A stretch of DNA of 64,000 bases. Origin: JAOUEA01 sp963825635 (lineage in GTDB: Bacteria; Actinomycetota; UBA4738; HRBIN12). Positions 17,935 to 26,480 of this stretch are shown one piece after another. Each line of letters opens with the position of its first letter. The stretch's first letter is position 1. The notes beneath the pieces are model-generated. The model had not been told where the DNA came from. It made no database searches and was given only the letters and a program-made list of their open reading frames with translations. The position numbers were made by a program, and so were the translations under genes. The stretch spans positions 248,001-312,000 of the forward strand of contig CAWGTU010000001.1 of NCBI GenBank assembly GCA_963825635.1, given 5' to 3'.

Positions 17935-18725
17935 GGCTCGGGTTGCCTCGCTCGCAGGCGCAGGGCGAGCAGCAAGCCCGCTGCCACCATGCCGATGCAG
18001 AGGTACTGCGCGCCGGTCAGGCCGGCGACGGTCTCGTCGTAGGCCCGCAGGAAGTCGGTGAGGAACCGCTGCGTGCCGTACCAGACGAGGAACGTCACGG
18101 TGAGCCATCCGGCGGCGACGGGGCGGCGCTGCATCCACCACAGCAGGGCGATGAGTGGCAGCAGCAGGAACAGCTCGTACATCGCGGTGTTGTGGATCAC
18201 GGCCCCGACCCCGCCGTCGATCGGCTCGCGGGTCTCGCCGCCGAGGTACTTCCACGCGAGCGGGAAGCTCGTGGCCGTGCCGAGGTGCTCGCCTACCGCC
18301 ATGCATCCGAGGCGTCCGATCGCGAGGCCGGGAGCGAGTCCGTAGACGATGCCGTCGCTCACGGTCAGGCCCGGCATCTCCGGATGTCGTCGGGTGAACC
18401 ACACGATCACGACGATCGAGATCAGGAACGCCCCGGAGAACTGCAGACCGCCCTGCCAGATGGCGAACGCCGAGAGCGGGTCGTCGGAGAAGTCGCTCCA
18501 GTGCGTGAGCACGAAGAGCAGGCGGGAGCCGATGATGCCGAGCACGATCACCCACCACGCCAGTCGCGAGAGCAGGTCGGCGTCGAGATCGCGCTCGCGC
18601 GCGTACCGCAGGAAGACGCCGACACCCACGAGGATGCCGAGCGCGACGAACACGCCGAACGTGCGGATCGTCACAGGCCCGATCGAGACCTGCGGGAACG
18701 TGCGGAACGGGATGGCCGCGATCAT
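17904..18725 (-). CDS. lgt: Prolipoprotein diacylglyceryl transferase
   Basis: A 273-residue integral membrane enzyme with about seven hydrophobic segments. The Lgt signature region is present as GRLGCMAVGEHLG, and the charged residues of QGGLQFSGA lie in the preceding loop. Lgt attaches diacylglycerol to the lipobox Cys of lipoprotein precursors, the first step of lipoprotein maturation; the fasciclin lipoprotein at 38844 would be a substrate. A TAAGAT box lies 9 nt before the ATG. The 3' end overlaps the convergent M24 gene. Confidence 0.92.
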   Translation of the reverse strand: MIAAIPFRTFPQVSIGPVTIRTFGVFVALGILVGVGVFLRYARERDLDADLLSRLAWWVIVLGIIGSRLLFVLTHWSDFSDDPLSAFAIWQGGLQFSGAFLISIVVIVWFTRRHPEMPGLTVSDGIVYGLAPGLAIGRLGCMAVGEHLGTATSFPLAWKYLGGETREPIDGGVGAVIHNTAMYELFLLLPLIALLWWMQRRPVAAGWLTVTFLVWYGTQRFLTDFLRAYDETVAGLTGAQYLCIGMVAAGLLLALRLRARQPEPQPSSVSENG

Positions 18726-18792
18726 GCGGGAACCATCTTATTGGCTCGTCGCGCATGCTCTCGGGGCAGGCCCGGCCGTCGAGCGAGGGGCT

Positions 18793-19047
18793 TCAGGCGC
18801 CTTCCTCGTCGGCTGCCTCGGCGAGCGCCTCGGCCGTGACGATGTCCTCGACCGCCGCCTCGGCGAGCGTCTCGGCCGCCGCCTCTTCGACGATCGCCTC
18901 GGCCTCGAGCTCGTCGGCCGCAGCCCTCAGTTCGGCGGCCGCTCCGGCCTTGTCGACGGCGTCGGCGTGCAGCACCTCGGCAGCCGCCGCCTCCTCGACG
19001 GCGTCGTCGATCGCATCCTCGGCGGCGTTCAGCAGTTCGTCCTCCAC
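18793..19047 (-). CDS. Small highly acidic Ala/Glu-rich protein
   Basis: An 84-residue protein made almost wholly of Ala, Glu, Asp and Leu, with a likely continuous helix (heptad-like AEALAEAAxE patterns) and no Cys or aromatic residues. I do not recognise the family. The GTG at 19047 is preferred because a GGAGGAG site lies 6 nt upstream; an ATG at 19089 would add 14 residues but lacks such a site. It lies alone between lgt and the luciferase-like gene. The composition could also arise from a simple GC-rich repeat, so coding status is likely but not certain. Confidence 0.55.
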   Translation of the reverse strand: MEDELLNAAEDAIDDAVEEAAAAEVLHADAVDKAGAAAELRAAADELEAEAIVEEAAAETLAEAAVEDIVTAEALAEAADEEGA

Positions 19048-19099
19048 AGCAGTCTCCTCCGGTTTCGACGGGATCCGTTCGGGGAGCATAGAGGGGAGC

Positions 19100-20116
19100 T
19101 CAGGACTTCGCGAGCACGTGGTCCGCGATCGCCGGGATCACCTTCTCGCCGTACGCCTGCAGGGTCTCGTCCTTCGCATCGTGCTGCAGGTACACCGCGA
19201 ACTGATCCGCACCGAGGCCCTGGAGCGCCTTCAGCTTTTCCACCTGTTCCTCGACCGGCCCGAGCACGCAGAAGCGGTCGACGATCTCGTCGGGCACGAA
19301 CGCCGTGTGCGGGTTCCCCACCTGCCCGTGCTCGTTGTAGTCGTAGCCCTCGCGTCCGGCGATGTAGTCGGTGAGCGCGGTCGGCACGTCCGAGGACTGG
19401 CCGTAGCGGGCCACGATGTCGGCCACGTGGTTGCCGACCATGCCGCCGAACCAGCGGCACTGGTCGCGGGCGTACGCCACGTCGTCACCCACGTACGCCG
19501 GCGCGGCGACACAGATCGTGACGGCGTCGGGATCCCGCCCCGCTGCTTCAGCCGCCCCGCGGACGGCGCCGATCGTCCACGCAGTGATGTCGGGGTCGGC
19601 GAGCTGCAGGATGAAGCCGTCGCCGACCTCGCCGGCCAGCTTCAGTGCCTTCGGTCCGTATCCCGCGATCCAGACCTCGGTGCGACTCTTCGACGCCCAC
19701 GGGAAGCGGATCGTGGAGCCTCGGTACTCGACGTCGCGGCCGTTCGCGAGCTCGCGGATCACGTTCACCGCCTCCCCGAGGACCCCGATCGTCGACGGTT
19801 TCCCGTTGATCACACGCACGGCTGAGTCGCCCCGGCCCATGCCGATCACCGTGCGGTTGCCGAACATCTCGTTCAGGGTCGCGAACAGGCTGGCCGTGAC
19901 CGTCCAGTCGCGCGTGAGCGGGTTCGTGACCATCGGACCGACGGTGACGTTGCGGGTGTTCGCCAGGATCTGGGTGTAGATCGGGAACGGTTCCTGCCAC
20001 AGGATGTGGCTGTCGAACGTCCAGACGTGGCTGAACCCGAACGTCTCGGCCCTCGTCGCGAGGTCGACGACCCGCGCGCTCGGCGGCGTCGTCTGCAGTA
20101 CCACGCCGATGTCCAT
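19100..20116 (-). CDS. Luciferase-like (LLM class) flavin/F420-dependent oxidoreductase
   Basis: A 338-residue TIM-barrel oxidoreductase of the bacterial luciferase-like family. The N-terminal barrel strand GVVLQTTPPS, the segment GFSHVWTFDSHI and the flavin-phosphate region IGMGRGDSAV are typical. It resembles the F420-type group that recurs beside hydantoinase/dihydropyrimidinase genes, as it does here. It is third in a minus-strand operon after beta-ureidopropionase and dihydropyrimidinase, 15 nt from the latter, with an AAAGGGG site 5 nt before the ATG. A role in oxidising a hydantoin or pyrimidine derivative is inference. Confidence 0.85.
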   Translation of the reverse strand: MDIGVVLQTTPPSARVVDLATRAETFGFSHVWTFDSHILWQEPFPIYTQILANTRNVTVGPMVTNPLTRDWTVTASLFATLNEMFGNRTVIGMGRGDSAVRVINGKPSTIGVLGEAVNVIRELANGRDVEYRGSTIRFPWASKSRTEVWIAGYGPKALKLAGEVGDGFILQLADPDITAWTIGAVRGAAEAAGRDPDAVTICVAAPAYVGDDVAYARDQCRWFGGMVGNHVADIVARYGQSSDVPTALTDYIAGREGYDYNEHGQVGNPHTAFVPDEIVDRFCVLGPVEEQVEKLKALQGLGADQFAVYLQHDAKDETLQAYGEKVIPAIADHVLAKS

Positions 20117-20131
20117 GCTCGCCCCTTTCCG

Positions 20132-21556
20132 TCACACGAGGTACTGGGACCGGTCTCGCTCGATGAATCGACCATGCCCCTTGCGGCCCACGTACGCCTG
20201 GCCCTCAATCACGATCGAGCCGCGGGAGAACACGGTGTCGACCTTGCCGTCGACGACGAAGCCCTCGTACGCCGAGTAGTCCATGTTCATGTGGTGCTTG
20301 TCGTCGATGCCGATCCGTGTCTGGGAGTCCGGATCCCACACGACCACGTCTGCGTCCGCGCCCGGGGCGACGATGCCCTTGCGCGGGTACATGCCGAACA
20401 TGCGCGCCGGCGTCGTGCAACAGGTCTCGACCCATCGCTCGAGGGTGAGCTGGCCGGTCACGACGCCCTGGTACAGCAGCTCCATGCGATGCTCGACGCC
20501 CCCGATGCCGTTGGGGATCTTGGAGAAGTCGCCGAGCCCGAGCTCCTTCTGATCCTTGAAACAGAAGGGGCAGTGGTCGGTGGAGACGACCGCGAGCTCG
20601 TTCATGCGCAGGCCCTTCCACAGGCTCTCCTGGTGCCGGTGCTCGTCGTTCGGCGAGCGGAGCGGTGTCGAGCAAACCCACTTCGCGCCTTCGAACCCCG
20701 GTCGCTGCAACGTCTCCTCGAGGGTCAGCCACAGGTACTGCGGGCACGTCTCGGCGAACACGTTCCGTCCGGCGTGCCGGGCGGCCGCGATCTCTTCGAG
20801 CGCGTCGCCGGCCGACATGTGCACGACGTAGAGCGGCACGTTGCCAGCCACCTTGGCGAGCACGATCGCTCGATGGGTCGCCTCGGCCTCGAGATCGGAG
20901 GGCCTGGTGTCGGCGTGGTAGCGGGGGTCGGTCTCGCCCCGGGAGAGAGCCTGCGCGATCAGCACGTCGATCGCGATGCCGTTCTCGGCGTGCATCATGA
21001 CCATCGCGCCGCACTCGCTCGCGGTCTGCATCGCCCGCAGGATCTGCCCGTCGTCGCTGTAGAACACGCCCGGGTAGGCCATGAACAGCTTGAAGCTCGT
21101 CACGCCCTCGTGTTCGGTGAGGTACCGCATCGCCTTCAGCGACTCGTCGTCGACCCCCCCGATGATCTGGTGGAAGCCATAGTCGATCGCGCACTCGCCC
21201 TCGGCCTTCCGGTGCCAGTCGGCGAGGCCCTCCTGCACGCTCTCGCCGGTGCGCTGCACGGCCATGTCGACGATCGTGGTGACTCCACCCCACGCGGCAG
21301 CGATCGTGCCGGTCTCGAACGTGTCGGAGGCGAACGTGCCGCCGAACGGCAGCTCCATGTGGGTGTGCACGTCGATGCCGCCCGGGATCACGTACTTCCC
21401 GCTCGCGTCGATCACCTTCTCGGCGGTGGGGGCGGCCTCGGTGAAGAATCCGGGGGCGCCGACGGCCGCGATCGTCTCGCCATCGATCAGCACGTCGGCA
21501 GCTTCCACGCCGGTGGGGGAGACGACCTTCCCGTTGAGGATCAGCGTATGGGTCAT
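20132..21556 (-). CDS. hydA: Dihydropyrimidinase / D-hydantoinase
   Basis: A 474-residue cyclic amidohydrolase. Binuclear-zinc motifs are visible: HTH in GGIDVHTHMELP, the carboxylated Lys in SFKLFMAY, His in MMHAENG and VVHMSAG, and the Asp in VSTDHCPF. It opens dihydropyrimidine or hydantoin rings to N-carbamoyl amino acids, which the adjacent ureidopropionase would cleave. ATG 21556 is chosen because an AGGGG site lies 9 nt upstream; a GTG two codons earlier would be only 3 nt from it. It is the middle gene of a three-gene operon with 14-15 nt gaps. Confidence 0.9.
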   Translation of the reverse strand: MTHTLILNGKVVSPTGVEAADVLIDGETIAAVGAPGFFTEAAPTAEKVIDASGKYVIPGGIDVHTHMELPFGGTFASDTFETGTIAAAWGGVTTIVDMAVQRTGESVQEGLADWHRKAEGECAIDYGFHQIIGGVDDESLKAMRYLTEHEGVTSFKLFMAYPGVFYSDDGQILRAMQTASECGAMVMMHAENGIAIDVLIAQALSRGETDPRYHADTRPSDLEAEATHRAIVLAKVAGNVPLYVVHMSAGDALEEIAAARHAGRNVFAETCPQYLWLTLEETLQRPGFEGAKWVCSTPLRSPNDEHRHQESLWKGLRMNELAVVSTDHCPFCFKDQKELGLGDFSKIPNGIGGVEHRMELLYQGVVTGQLTLERWVETCCTTPARMFGMYPRKGIVAPGADADVVVWDPDSQTRIGIDDKHHMNMDYSAYEGFVVDGKVDTVFSRGSIVIEGQAYVGRKGHGRFIERDRSQYLV

Positions 21557-21570
21557 CGACACTCGCCCCT

Positions 21571-22410
21571 TCAGCGCGCGACGATCTCGTCGTACGCGTC
21601 GGGTCTGCGGTCACGGTAGAATGCCCATCGGTCGCGCACCTCGCGGATCTTGCCGAGGTCTAGGTCTCGCACGATCAGCTCGGGCTTGAACGCGTCGCCG
21701 ACGTCGCCGACGAACTTGCCCTCAGGATCGACGAAGTAGCTTTGACCGTAGAAGTCGTTGTCGCCCAACGGCTCGATGCCGACCCGGTTGATCGCCCCCA
21801 CGTAGTACATGTTCGCCACGGCCGCGGCGGGCTGCTCGAGTCGCCAGATGTACTCGCTCAATCCTCGGTGCGTGGCGCTCGGGTTGAAGACGATCTCGGC
21901 CCCGTTCAACCCGAGGACGCGCCAGCCCTCGGGGAAGTGCCGGTCGTAGCAGATGTACACGCCGACCTTCCCCACCGCGGTCTCGAAGACCGGGTAGCCC
22001 CCGCTGCCCGGCGCGAAGTAGAACTTCTCCCAGAAGCCCTGCACCTGGGGGATGTGCTGCTTGCGGTACTTGCCGAGGTAGGTGCCGTCGGCGTCGATCG
22101 CGGCCGCGGTGTTGTGGTACAGCCCGGGTTGTACGACCTCGTACATCGGCAGCACGAGCACCATGCCGAGCTCCTTCGCGACGCTCTGGAACCGCTTCGT
22201 GGTCGGCCCATCGGGGATCGGCTCGGTGTAGCTGTAGTACTCGGCGTCCTGCACCTGACAGAAGTAGGGTCCGTAGAAGAGCTCCTGGAAGCACATCACC
22301 TGAGCTCCCTGGCTCGCCGCCTCCCTGACCGCCTCCTCGTGCTTGTCGATCATCGTCGCCTGGTCGCCGGTCCAGTCGGTCTGCAGCAACGCGGCCCTCA
22401 CGGTCGTCAT
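21571..22410 (-). CDS. Beta-ureidopropionase / N-carbamoyl-amide hydrolase (nitrilase superfamily)
   Basis: A 279-residue carbon-nitrogen hydrolase with the Glu-Lys-Cys triad: E43 (CFQELFYG), Lys in KYRKQHIP, and Cys in ICYDRHFPEG. The sequence around these residues fits beta-ureidopropionase and N-carbamoylputrescine amidase. With dihydropyrimidinase directly downstream, beta-ureidopropionase is the better call: N-carbamoyl-beta-alanine to beta-alanine, CO2 and ammonia. It is the first gene of the operon, with a GAGGGGG site about 9 nt upstream. No dihydropyrimidine dehydrogenase is seen in the window. Confidence 0.88.
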   Translation of the reverse strand: MTTVRAALLQTDWTGDQATMIDKHEEAVREAASQGAQVMCFQELFYGPYFCQVQDAEYYSYTEPIPDGPTTKRFQSVAKELGMVLVLPMYEVVQPGLYHNTAAAIDADGTYLGKYRKQHIPQVQGFWEKFYFAPGSGGYPVFETAVGKVGVYICYDRHFPEGWRVLGLNGAEIVFNPSATHRGLSEYIWRLEQPAAAVANMYYVGAINRVGIEPLGDNDFYGQSYFVDPEGKFVGDVGDAFKPELIVRDLDLGKIREVRDRWAFYRDRRPDAYDEIVAR

Positions 22411-22466
22411 CGGCGTCGGCCCCCTCGCTCGTCGGTCGTGATCGCATCGTAGTGCCGCCTCCCTGA

Positions 22467-22514
22467 CCGCGCACGGTCAGCGTGCGACCTACCCGCGCAC
22501 GGTCAGCGTGCGAC
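22467..22514. repeat. 26-bp-period tandem duplication at the 3' end of an ABC permease gene
   Basis: A 22-bp unit occurs twice without change at 22467-22488 and 22493-22514, separated by CTAC. Each unit holds a 6-bp stem (CGCACG/CGTGCG) with a 5-nt loop. The right-hand copy is the last codons of the permease gene and the left-hand copy lies just past its stop, so the end of the gene has been duplicated. The two hairpins may act as a terminator. Confidence 0.75.
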
Positions 22515-23655
22515 GCAGCAGCACGGTCGCGACGGCGAGCAGCGCGACGGCATAGGCCGCGAGCACCCACAGGTCGGTCGCGACCTGCGAGGGGGCGGCG
22601 TCGACCGCGATCGAATCGTTGAGGGCCTCGATCGCCCACGCGTGCGGGATGAGGTGGGCGATGCGGTACATCAGCGGCGGGAAGATCTCGAGCGGCACCA
22701 TGCATCCGCCGAGCGCCGCGAGCACGAGTCCCAGGAACACGCCCATCGCTCCGGCCTGCGAGGCGTTCTGCAGCACCGAGCCCATCACCATCGCCGCGCC
22801 CGTGGCCGTCAGACCGAACAGAAGCACGACGAGCGCCGTGGTCGCCGGGTTCCCCCAGTCGACGCGGAACAGCAACACCGTGCCGATCACGATCAGCAGC
22901 CCCTGAACCAGCGCGATCGCGTAGCGTCCCAAGGCCTCCCCGATCAAGATCGTGCGCACCGACGTGGGGGAGGCGAGCATGCGGGTGCTCACCCCGAACC
23001 GGCGCGTCTCGATCAGCATCGCCGAGGCGGATAGCGACGTGAGGAACATGAACAGGATCAGCTCCTGTGCCGCCCCCGAGTCGAACGTGCCGGCGGTCGC
23101 GGTACCGGCGGTTCGGGTGGTCACGTCGATGTCCGGGAGCGCGGCGGCCGCTTCGTCGGCACGTGCCAGCGCCTCGTCGAAGCTCCCCGTCGTGCCTTCG
23201 GCGAGCGCGAACCGCGCCGCCCTGATCCGCACGCTCTGCTCGTCGATGACCCCGCTCACGGTGGCCTGGAGCTCCTGCGCCGATCCCGCCGGACGGATGA
23301 TCGCGGTGATCGGCACCGTCTCGCCCTCGCGCACACGCTCGTCGTATCCCGCCGGGATCACGATGCCGCCCTCGATCTGGCCTCGCTCGACGGCGGTCCG
23401 CAACTCGTCCGCATCGCGATAGGACCGCACGTCGATGCCCTCGGTCGCCGCGAGCCTCGCTCGCAGGTCCCGGCCGAGCGCTCCCGATCCGTCCGAGACG
23501 ACGCCCACCTGCGGGACGAAGCCGGCGCCGAACGCCGCGCCGAGCGCCAGGATGATCAGGAACGGGAACACGAACACGAAGAACGCGCCGGTCTTGTCAC
23601 GGGTGAGGCGACGTAGGTTGACGCCGGCGATCGCGAAGGCTTTCCTCAGGTTCAC
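22489..23655 (-). CDS. ABC-2 type transporter permease
   Basis: A 388-residue membrane protein with the ABC-2 exporter layout: one N-terminal transmembrane segment (about 25-45, FFVFVFPFLIILALG), a large extracellular domain (about 50-200), then five hydrophobic segments. The GTG at 23655 overlaps the stop of the preceding permease gene (GTGA), so the two permeases are coupled and form a heterodimer with the ATPase at 24814. The likely role is export of a drug or lipid; the substrate is unknown. The 3' end is duplicated (22467-22514). Confidence 0.85.
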   Translation of the reverse strand: MNLRKAFAIAGVNLRRLTRDKTGAFFVFVFPFLIILALGAAFGAGFVPQVGVVSDGSGALGRDLRARLAATEGIDVRSYRDADELRTAVERGQIEGGIVIPAGYDERVREGETVPITAIIRPAGSAQELQATVSGVIDEQSVRIRAARFALAEGTTGSFDEALARADEAAAALPDIDVTTRTAGTATAGTFDSGAAQELILFMFLTSLSASAMLIETRRFGVSTRMLASPTSVRTILIGEALGRYAIALVQGLLIVIGTVLLFRVDWGNPATTALVVLLFGLTATGAAMVMGSVLQNASQAGAMGVFLGLVLAALGGCMVPLEIFPPLMYRIAHLIPHAWAIEALNDSIAVDAAPSQVATDLWVLAAYAVALLAVATVLLRRTLTVRG

Positions 23656-24809
23656 GCGGCCACCATCCGACGCGAGCGCGCCCACGCGATCGAGCCCGTC
23701 ACCCCGGCGATCGTGAACACGCCGAGCAGCGGTCCGGCGATCTCGCCGACGGTCCCTCCGTACGCGAGCTCTTGGAACCCCTCCATCAGCCACCCCTGCG
23801 GCGACAGGAACCGGATCGTTCCGAGGAACCCGGCCTGCGAGATCGGGAAGAACGTGCCGCCGAGCAGACCGCCGACGACGGCGACGATCGAGACGTACGC
23901 GCCCGCTTGGGCGGTAGTCGTCGCGAGCGTTGCAACCAGCGCGGTCACCCCGACCGCGGCCAGTACGCCGCCGAGCACGAGCACGGTCACCCCGAGCGGG
24001 TCCCCCCAGCGTGCGTCGAGCAGCCACGTGGTCGCGAGCACGAGTAGCGTCGTGCTCACGAGGCCCACCGCGAAGCTCGCGAGCGCCTTCCCGCCGATCA
24101 CGGAACTCGGGGAGATCGGCGCCACGAGCAGGCGCGCGAGTGTGCCTTCTTCACGCTCCTCGAGCAAGCCACGCACGCCGAACTCCACGGCGAAGAACAG
24201 GAAGAACACCGCCATCCCGATCGCGAAGAACGAGGACTGCGTGGCCGCCCGGTCGTCCGCGTCGGCGGTGCGGAGCTCGGCGGCGGGTGCCACCGCTTGG
24301 GCCCGTGCCACGATCGCCTCGTCTGCCGGGGCGCCCGCCTCGGCCACCAGAGCGACCGAGAGCCCGACGGCGTCGAGGTTGGAGGCGAACGACGTCGTGA
24401 GCGACTCGGCGACCAAGGACGAGATCGACTCGTCGGGATCCGCGATCACCGTGATCGCACCGCCCCGGCCGGCCTGAACCTGTTCGGTGAATCCTTCGGG
24501 GAACACGATCGCGGCGTCGACCGTGCCGTCCTCGGCGAGCGACTCGGCGGCTCCCTCGGTCGCGGCCTCGCGGAGCGTCACGAAGTCGAGGCGTTCGAGC
24601 AGGGCCGTGAACTCTGCAGGTAGGTGGCCGGTGGTGTCGCTGTCGACGACGGCATAGGTCGCGTCGAACCCGCTGCCCTCCACGTCGCCGAGGGTGAGGC
24701 TGAAGATGTACGCGAGTCCGAACGGAAGCACGAGGGCGACGAGCACCGCCGTCCGGTCGCGCAGGCGCCGCCGCAGGTCCTTGGTCGCGATCGTCCACGC
24801 GTCGCCCAT
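23652..24809 (-). CDS. ABC-2 type transporter permease
   Basis: A 385-residue permease with the same layout as its downstream neighbour: an N-terminal helix (VLVALVLPFGLAYIFSL), an extracellular domain, then FFLFFAVEFGVRGLLEEREEGTLARLLVAP, split here over helix and loop as in other ABC-2 proteins, and four more helices. The start at 24809 begins four bases after the ATPase stop. An upstream in-frame extension would overlap the ATPase gene and is rejected. It is the second gene of the ATPase-permease-permease operon. Confidence 0.85.
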   Translation of the reverse strand: MGDAWTIATKDLRRRLRDRTAVLVALVLPFGLAYIFSLTLGDVEGSGFDATYAVVDSDTTGHLPAEFTALLERLDFVTLREAATEGAAESLAEDGTVDAAIVFPEGFTEQVQAGRGGAITVIADPDESISSLVAESLTTSFASNLDAVGLSVALVAEAGAPADEAIVARAQAVAPAAELRTADADDRAATQSSFFAIGMAVFFLFFAVEFGVRGLLEEREEGTLARLLVAPISPSSVIGGKALASFAVGLVSTTLLVLATTWLLDARWGDPLGVTVLVLGGVLAAVGVTALVATLATTTAQAGAYVSIVAVVGGLLGGTFFPISQAGFLGTIRFLSPQGWLMEGFQELAYGGTVGEIAGPLLGVFTIAGVTGSIAWARSRRMVAA

Positions 24810-24813
24810 CGCA

Positions 24814-25764
24814 TCAGCCCTCGTCGCGCAGCGCCCTACCGGTGAGATGCAGGAAGACGGCCTCGAGGTTCGGTTCGCGCACCTCCATCGAGGTGATGCC
24901 CGCGCCCGTCTCGTCGACCGCCCGCACGATGTCGGCGAGCGATGCCCGGGCGTCACGGGCGAGCAGATCGAGCCCGCCGTCGCGGGTCGCCGCCTCCTCG
25001 ACCCCGGGCACCCCGGCGGCGGCGGTCGCGGCGGCCGCGAGGTCGCCGTGTGCTTCGATCCGCAGCCGGTCGTGCTCGCCGACCAACGAGATCAGCTCGC
25101 GACGGGTGCCCTCCGCCCTCACGGAACCCTCGTCGAGGATGCCCACTCGGTCGCAGAGGCGTTCCGCTTCCTCCATGTAGTGGGTGGTGTACAGCACGGC
25201 CATCCCCTCGCTGGCGAGGACTTCCACGGAATCGAGGATCGCGTTGCGGCTCTGCGGATCCACCCCAACGGTCGGCTCGTCGAGCACGAGCAAAACCGGA
25301 TCGTTCAGCATGCCGAGGCCGATGTTCAGCCGACGCTTCATGCCCCCGGAGAAGGCGTCGGTCCGCTCGTCCTCGCGGTCGGCGAGCCCGATCGTCTCGA
25401 GGATGCGGTCGATGCGCGCGTCGAGCTCGCGCCCCGAGAGGTCGTACAGCTTCCCGAAGAACCGCAGGTTCTCTCGGGCCGAGAGGTCGGGATAGATCGC
25501 GACCTCCTGCGGCACGAATCCGATCGCCGCCTTCACGTCGATCGTCGTGGTGTCGAGCTCGCGGCCCTGGAGCGTGACGCGCCCCGCGTCACGGGTCAGC
25601 AGCCCACAGATCATCGAGATCGTCGTCGTCTTCCCGGCGCCGTTCGGTCCGAGCAAACCGTAGGTCTCACCCGCAGCGATCTCGAACCCGACGTCGTCGA
25701 CGGCGACACGGTCGCCGAACGTCTTCCGGAGCCCCTCGCACCGCAGCACCTCGGCCGATTCCAT
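24814..25764 (-). CDS. ABC transporter ATP-binding protein (DrrA/ABC-2 exporter type)
   Basis: A 316-residue ATPase. Walker A is GPNGAGKTT, the signature is FSGGMKRRLNIG, Walker B is LLVLDEPTVGVD and the switch His lies in TTHYMEEAE. The C-terminal extension of about 80 residues is typical of drug and lipid exporters of the DrrA type. ATG 25764 is preferred because a TAGCGT box ends 6 nt before it; that box overlaps the stop of the upstream gene. A GTG two codons earlier is possible. It energises the two permeases downstream. Confidence 0.9.
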   Translation of the reverse strand: MESAEVLRCEGLRKTFGDRVAVDDVGFEIAAGETYGLLGPNGAGKTTTISMICGLLTRDAGRVTLQGRELDTTTIDVKAAIGFVPQEVAIYPDLSARENLRFFGKLYDLSGRELDARIDRILETIGLADREDERTDAFSGGMKRRLNIGLGMLNDPVLLVLDEPTVGVDPQSRNAILDSVEVLASEGMAVLYTTHYMEEAERLCDRVGILDEGSVRAEGTRRELISLVGEHDRLRIEAHGDLAAAATAAAGVPGVEEAATRDGGLDLLARDARASLADIVRAVDETGAGITSMEVREPNLEAVFLHLTGRALRDEG

Positions 25765-25773
25765 CGGCACACG

Positions 25774-26430
25774 CTACCGCGTCGGCATGAACCGGATCGC
25801 CGGGAAGTACGGCGGCGGTTCGGGCGCACGCGGACGTCCGTAGAGGCGGTCGAGGGGCTCGGCCGGGAGCAGGTCGACCGCGTAGGCCTCGAGCAGCCGG
25901 CCCTGCAGCGCGCGCGGATCCTCGCCGGTCGCCGTGCTCGCTCGCCCGTCCGGGATGCGGAACCCACCTGCGTGTTCCTCGCAGAGCGTGTAGAGGCGCT
26001 TGCGGAACGCGTGGACCACGGTGGGCACGCCTGGACCCGGCTCGATCCACGCGCATCCGATGCACACGAGTCGCAGCCGGTCGGGGTAGGCGAACCTGGC
26101 GCGCCACCCCCGCTCGTGCGCCACGGTGGAGCCCCAGAGGGCGACCCGTCCGACGACCGGCGCCGGCGGCCACGCCGGCCACCCGCGGGCGACGACGTCG
26201 AGCGAATCGCTGGCGTGGATCCCGCATCGACACTCGAGGTCGGGCGCCTCATGACGATGACGCCGCCCGGTGAGCACGCGTGGCACGGTGCAGCGCGCCT
26301 CCAGGGGTCGGCGTCGCGGCCACCCGTCGGTGCCGGATCCGGCCGGCCGGAGCACCGGGCCGTCCTCGCCCTCGGAGAGGTTCCAGACCCGCCAGCCGAT
26401 CACGGGGTCGATGCGTTGCTCGGCCTCCAT
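25774..26430 (-). CDS. Uncharacterised protein with Cys/His cluster
   Basis: A 218-residue protein of unknown function. It begins with VIGWRVWNL, and then has a Trp/Cys/His array (WP...ARC...HRHEAPDLECRCGIHA) and a second CIGCAW motif near residue 125. The N-terminal pattern GxRVW...C...HxAPxxxCxCGIHA recurs in hypothetical proteins of actinobacteria as I remember them, and could bind a metal. There is no signal peptide or membrane helix. Its stop lies 3-9 nt before the exporter ATPase start, but the contents suggest no link to export. Confidence 0.65.
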   Translation of the reverse strand: MEAEQRIDPVIGWRVWNLSEGEDGPVLRPAGSGTDGWPRRRPLEARCTVPRVLTGRRHRHEAPDLECRCGIHASDSLDVVARGWPAWPPAPVVGRVALWGSTVAHERGWRARFAYPDRLRLVCIGCAWIEPGPGVPTVVHAFRKRLYTLCEEHAGGFRIPDGRASTATGEDPRALQGRLLEAYAVDLLPAEPLDRLYGRPRAPEPPPYFPAIRFMPTR

Positions 26431-26480
26431 GCCTCGATGTTCCTATGGAACGCGCGACGGCGTGGGCGATCGTCAGAGCG

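Noticed and set aside
22467..22514. Possible start of a CRISPR array
   Set aside because: Only two 22-bp units with a 4-bp gap; no spacer-sized gaps and no cas genes.
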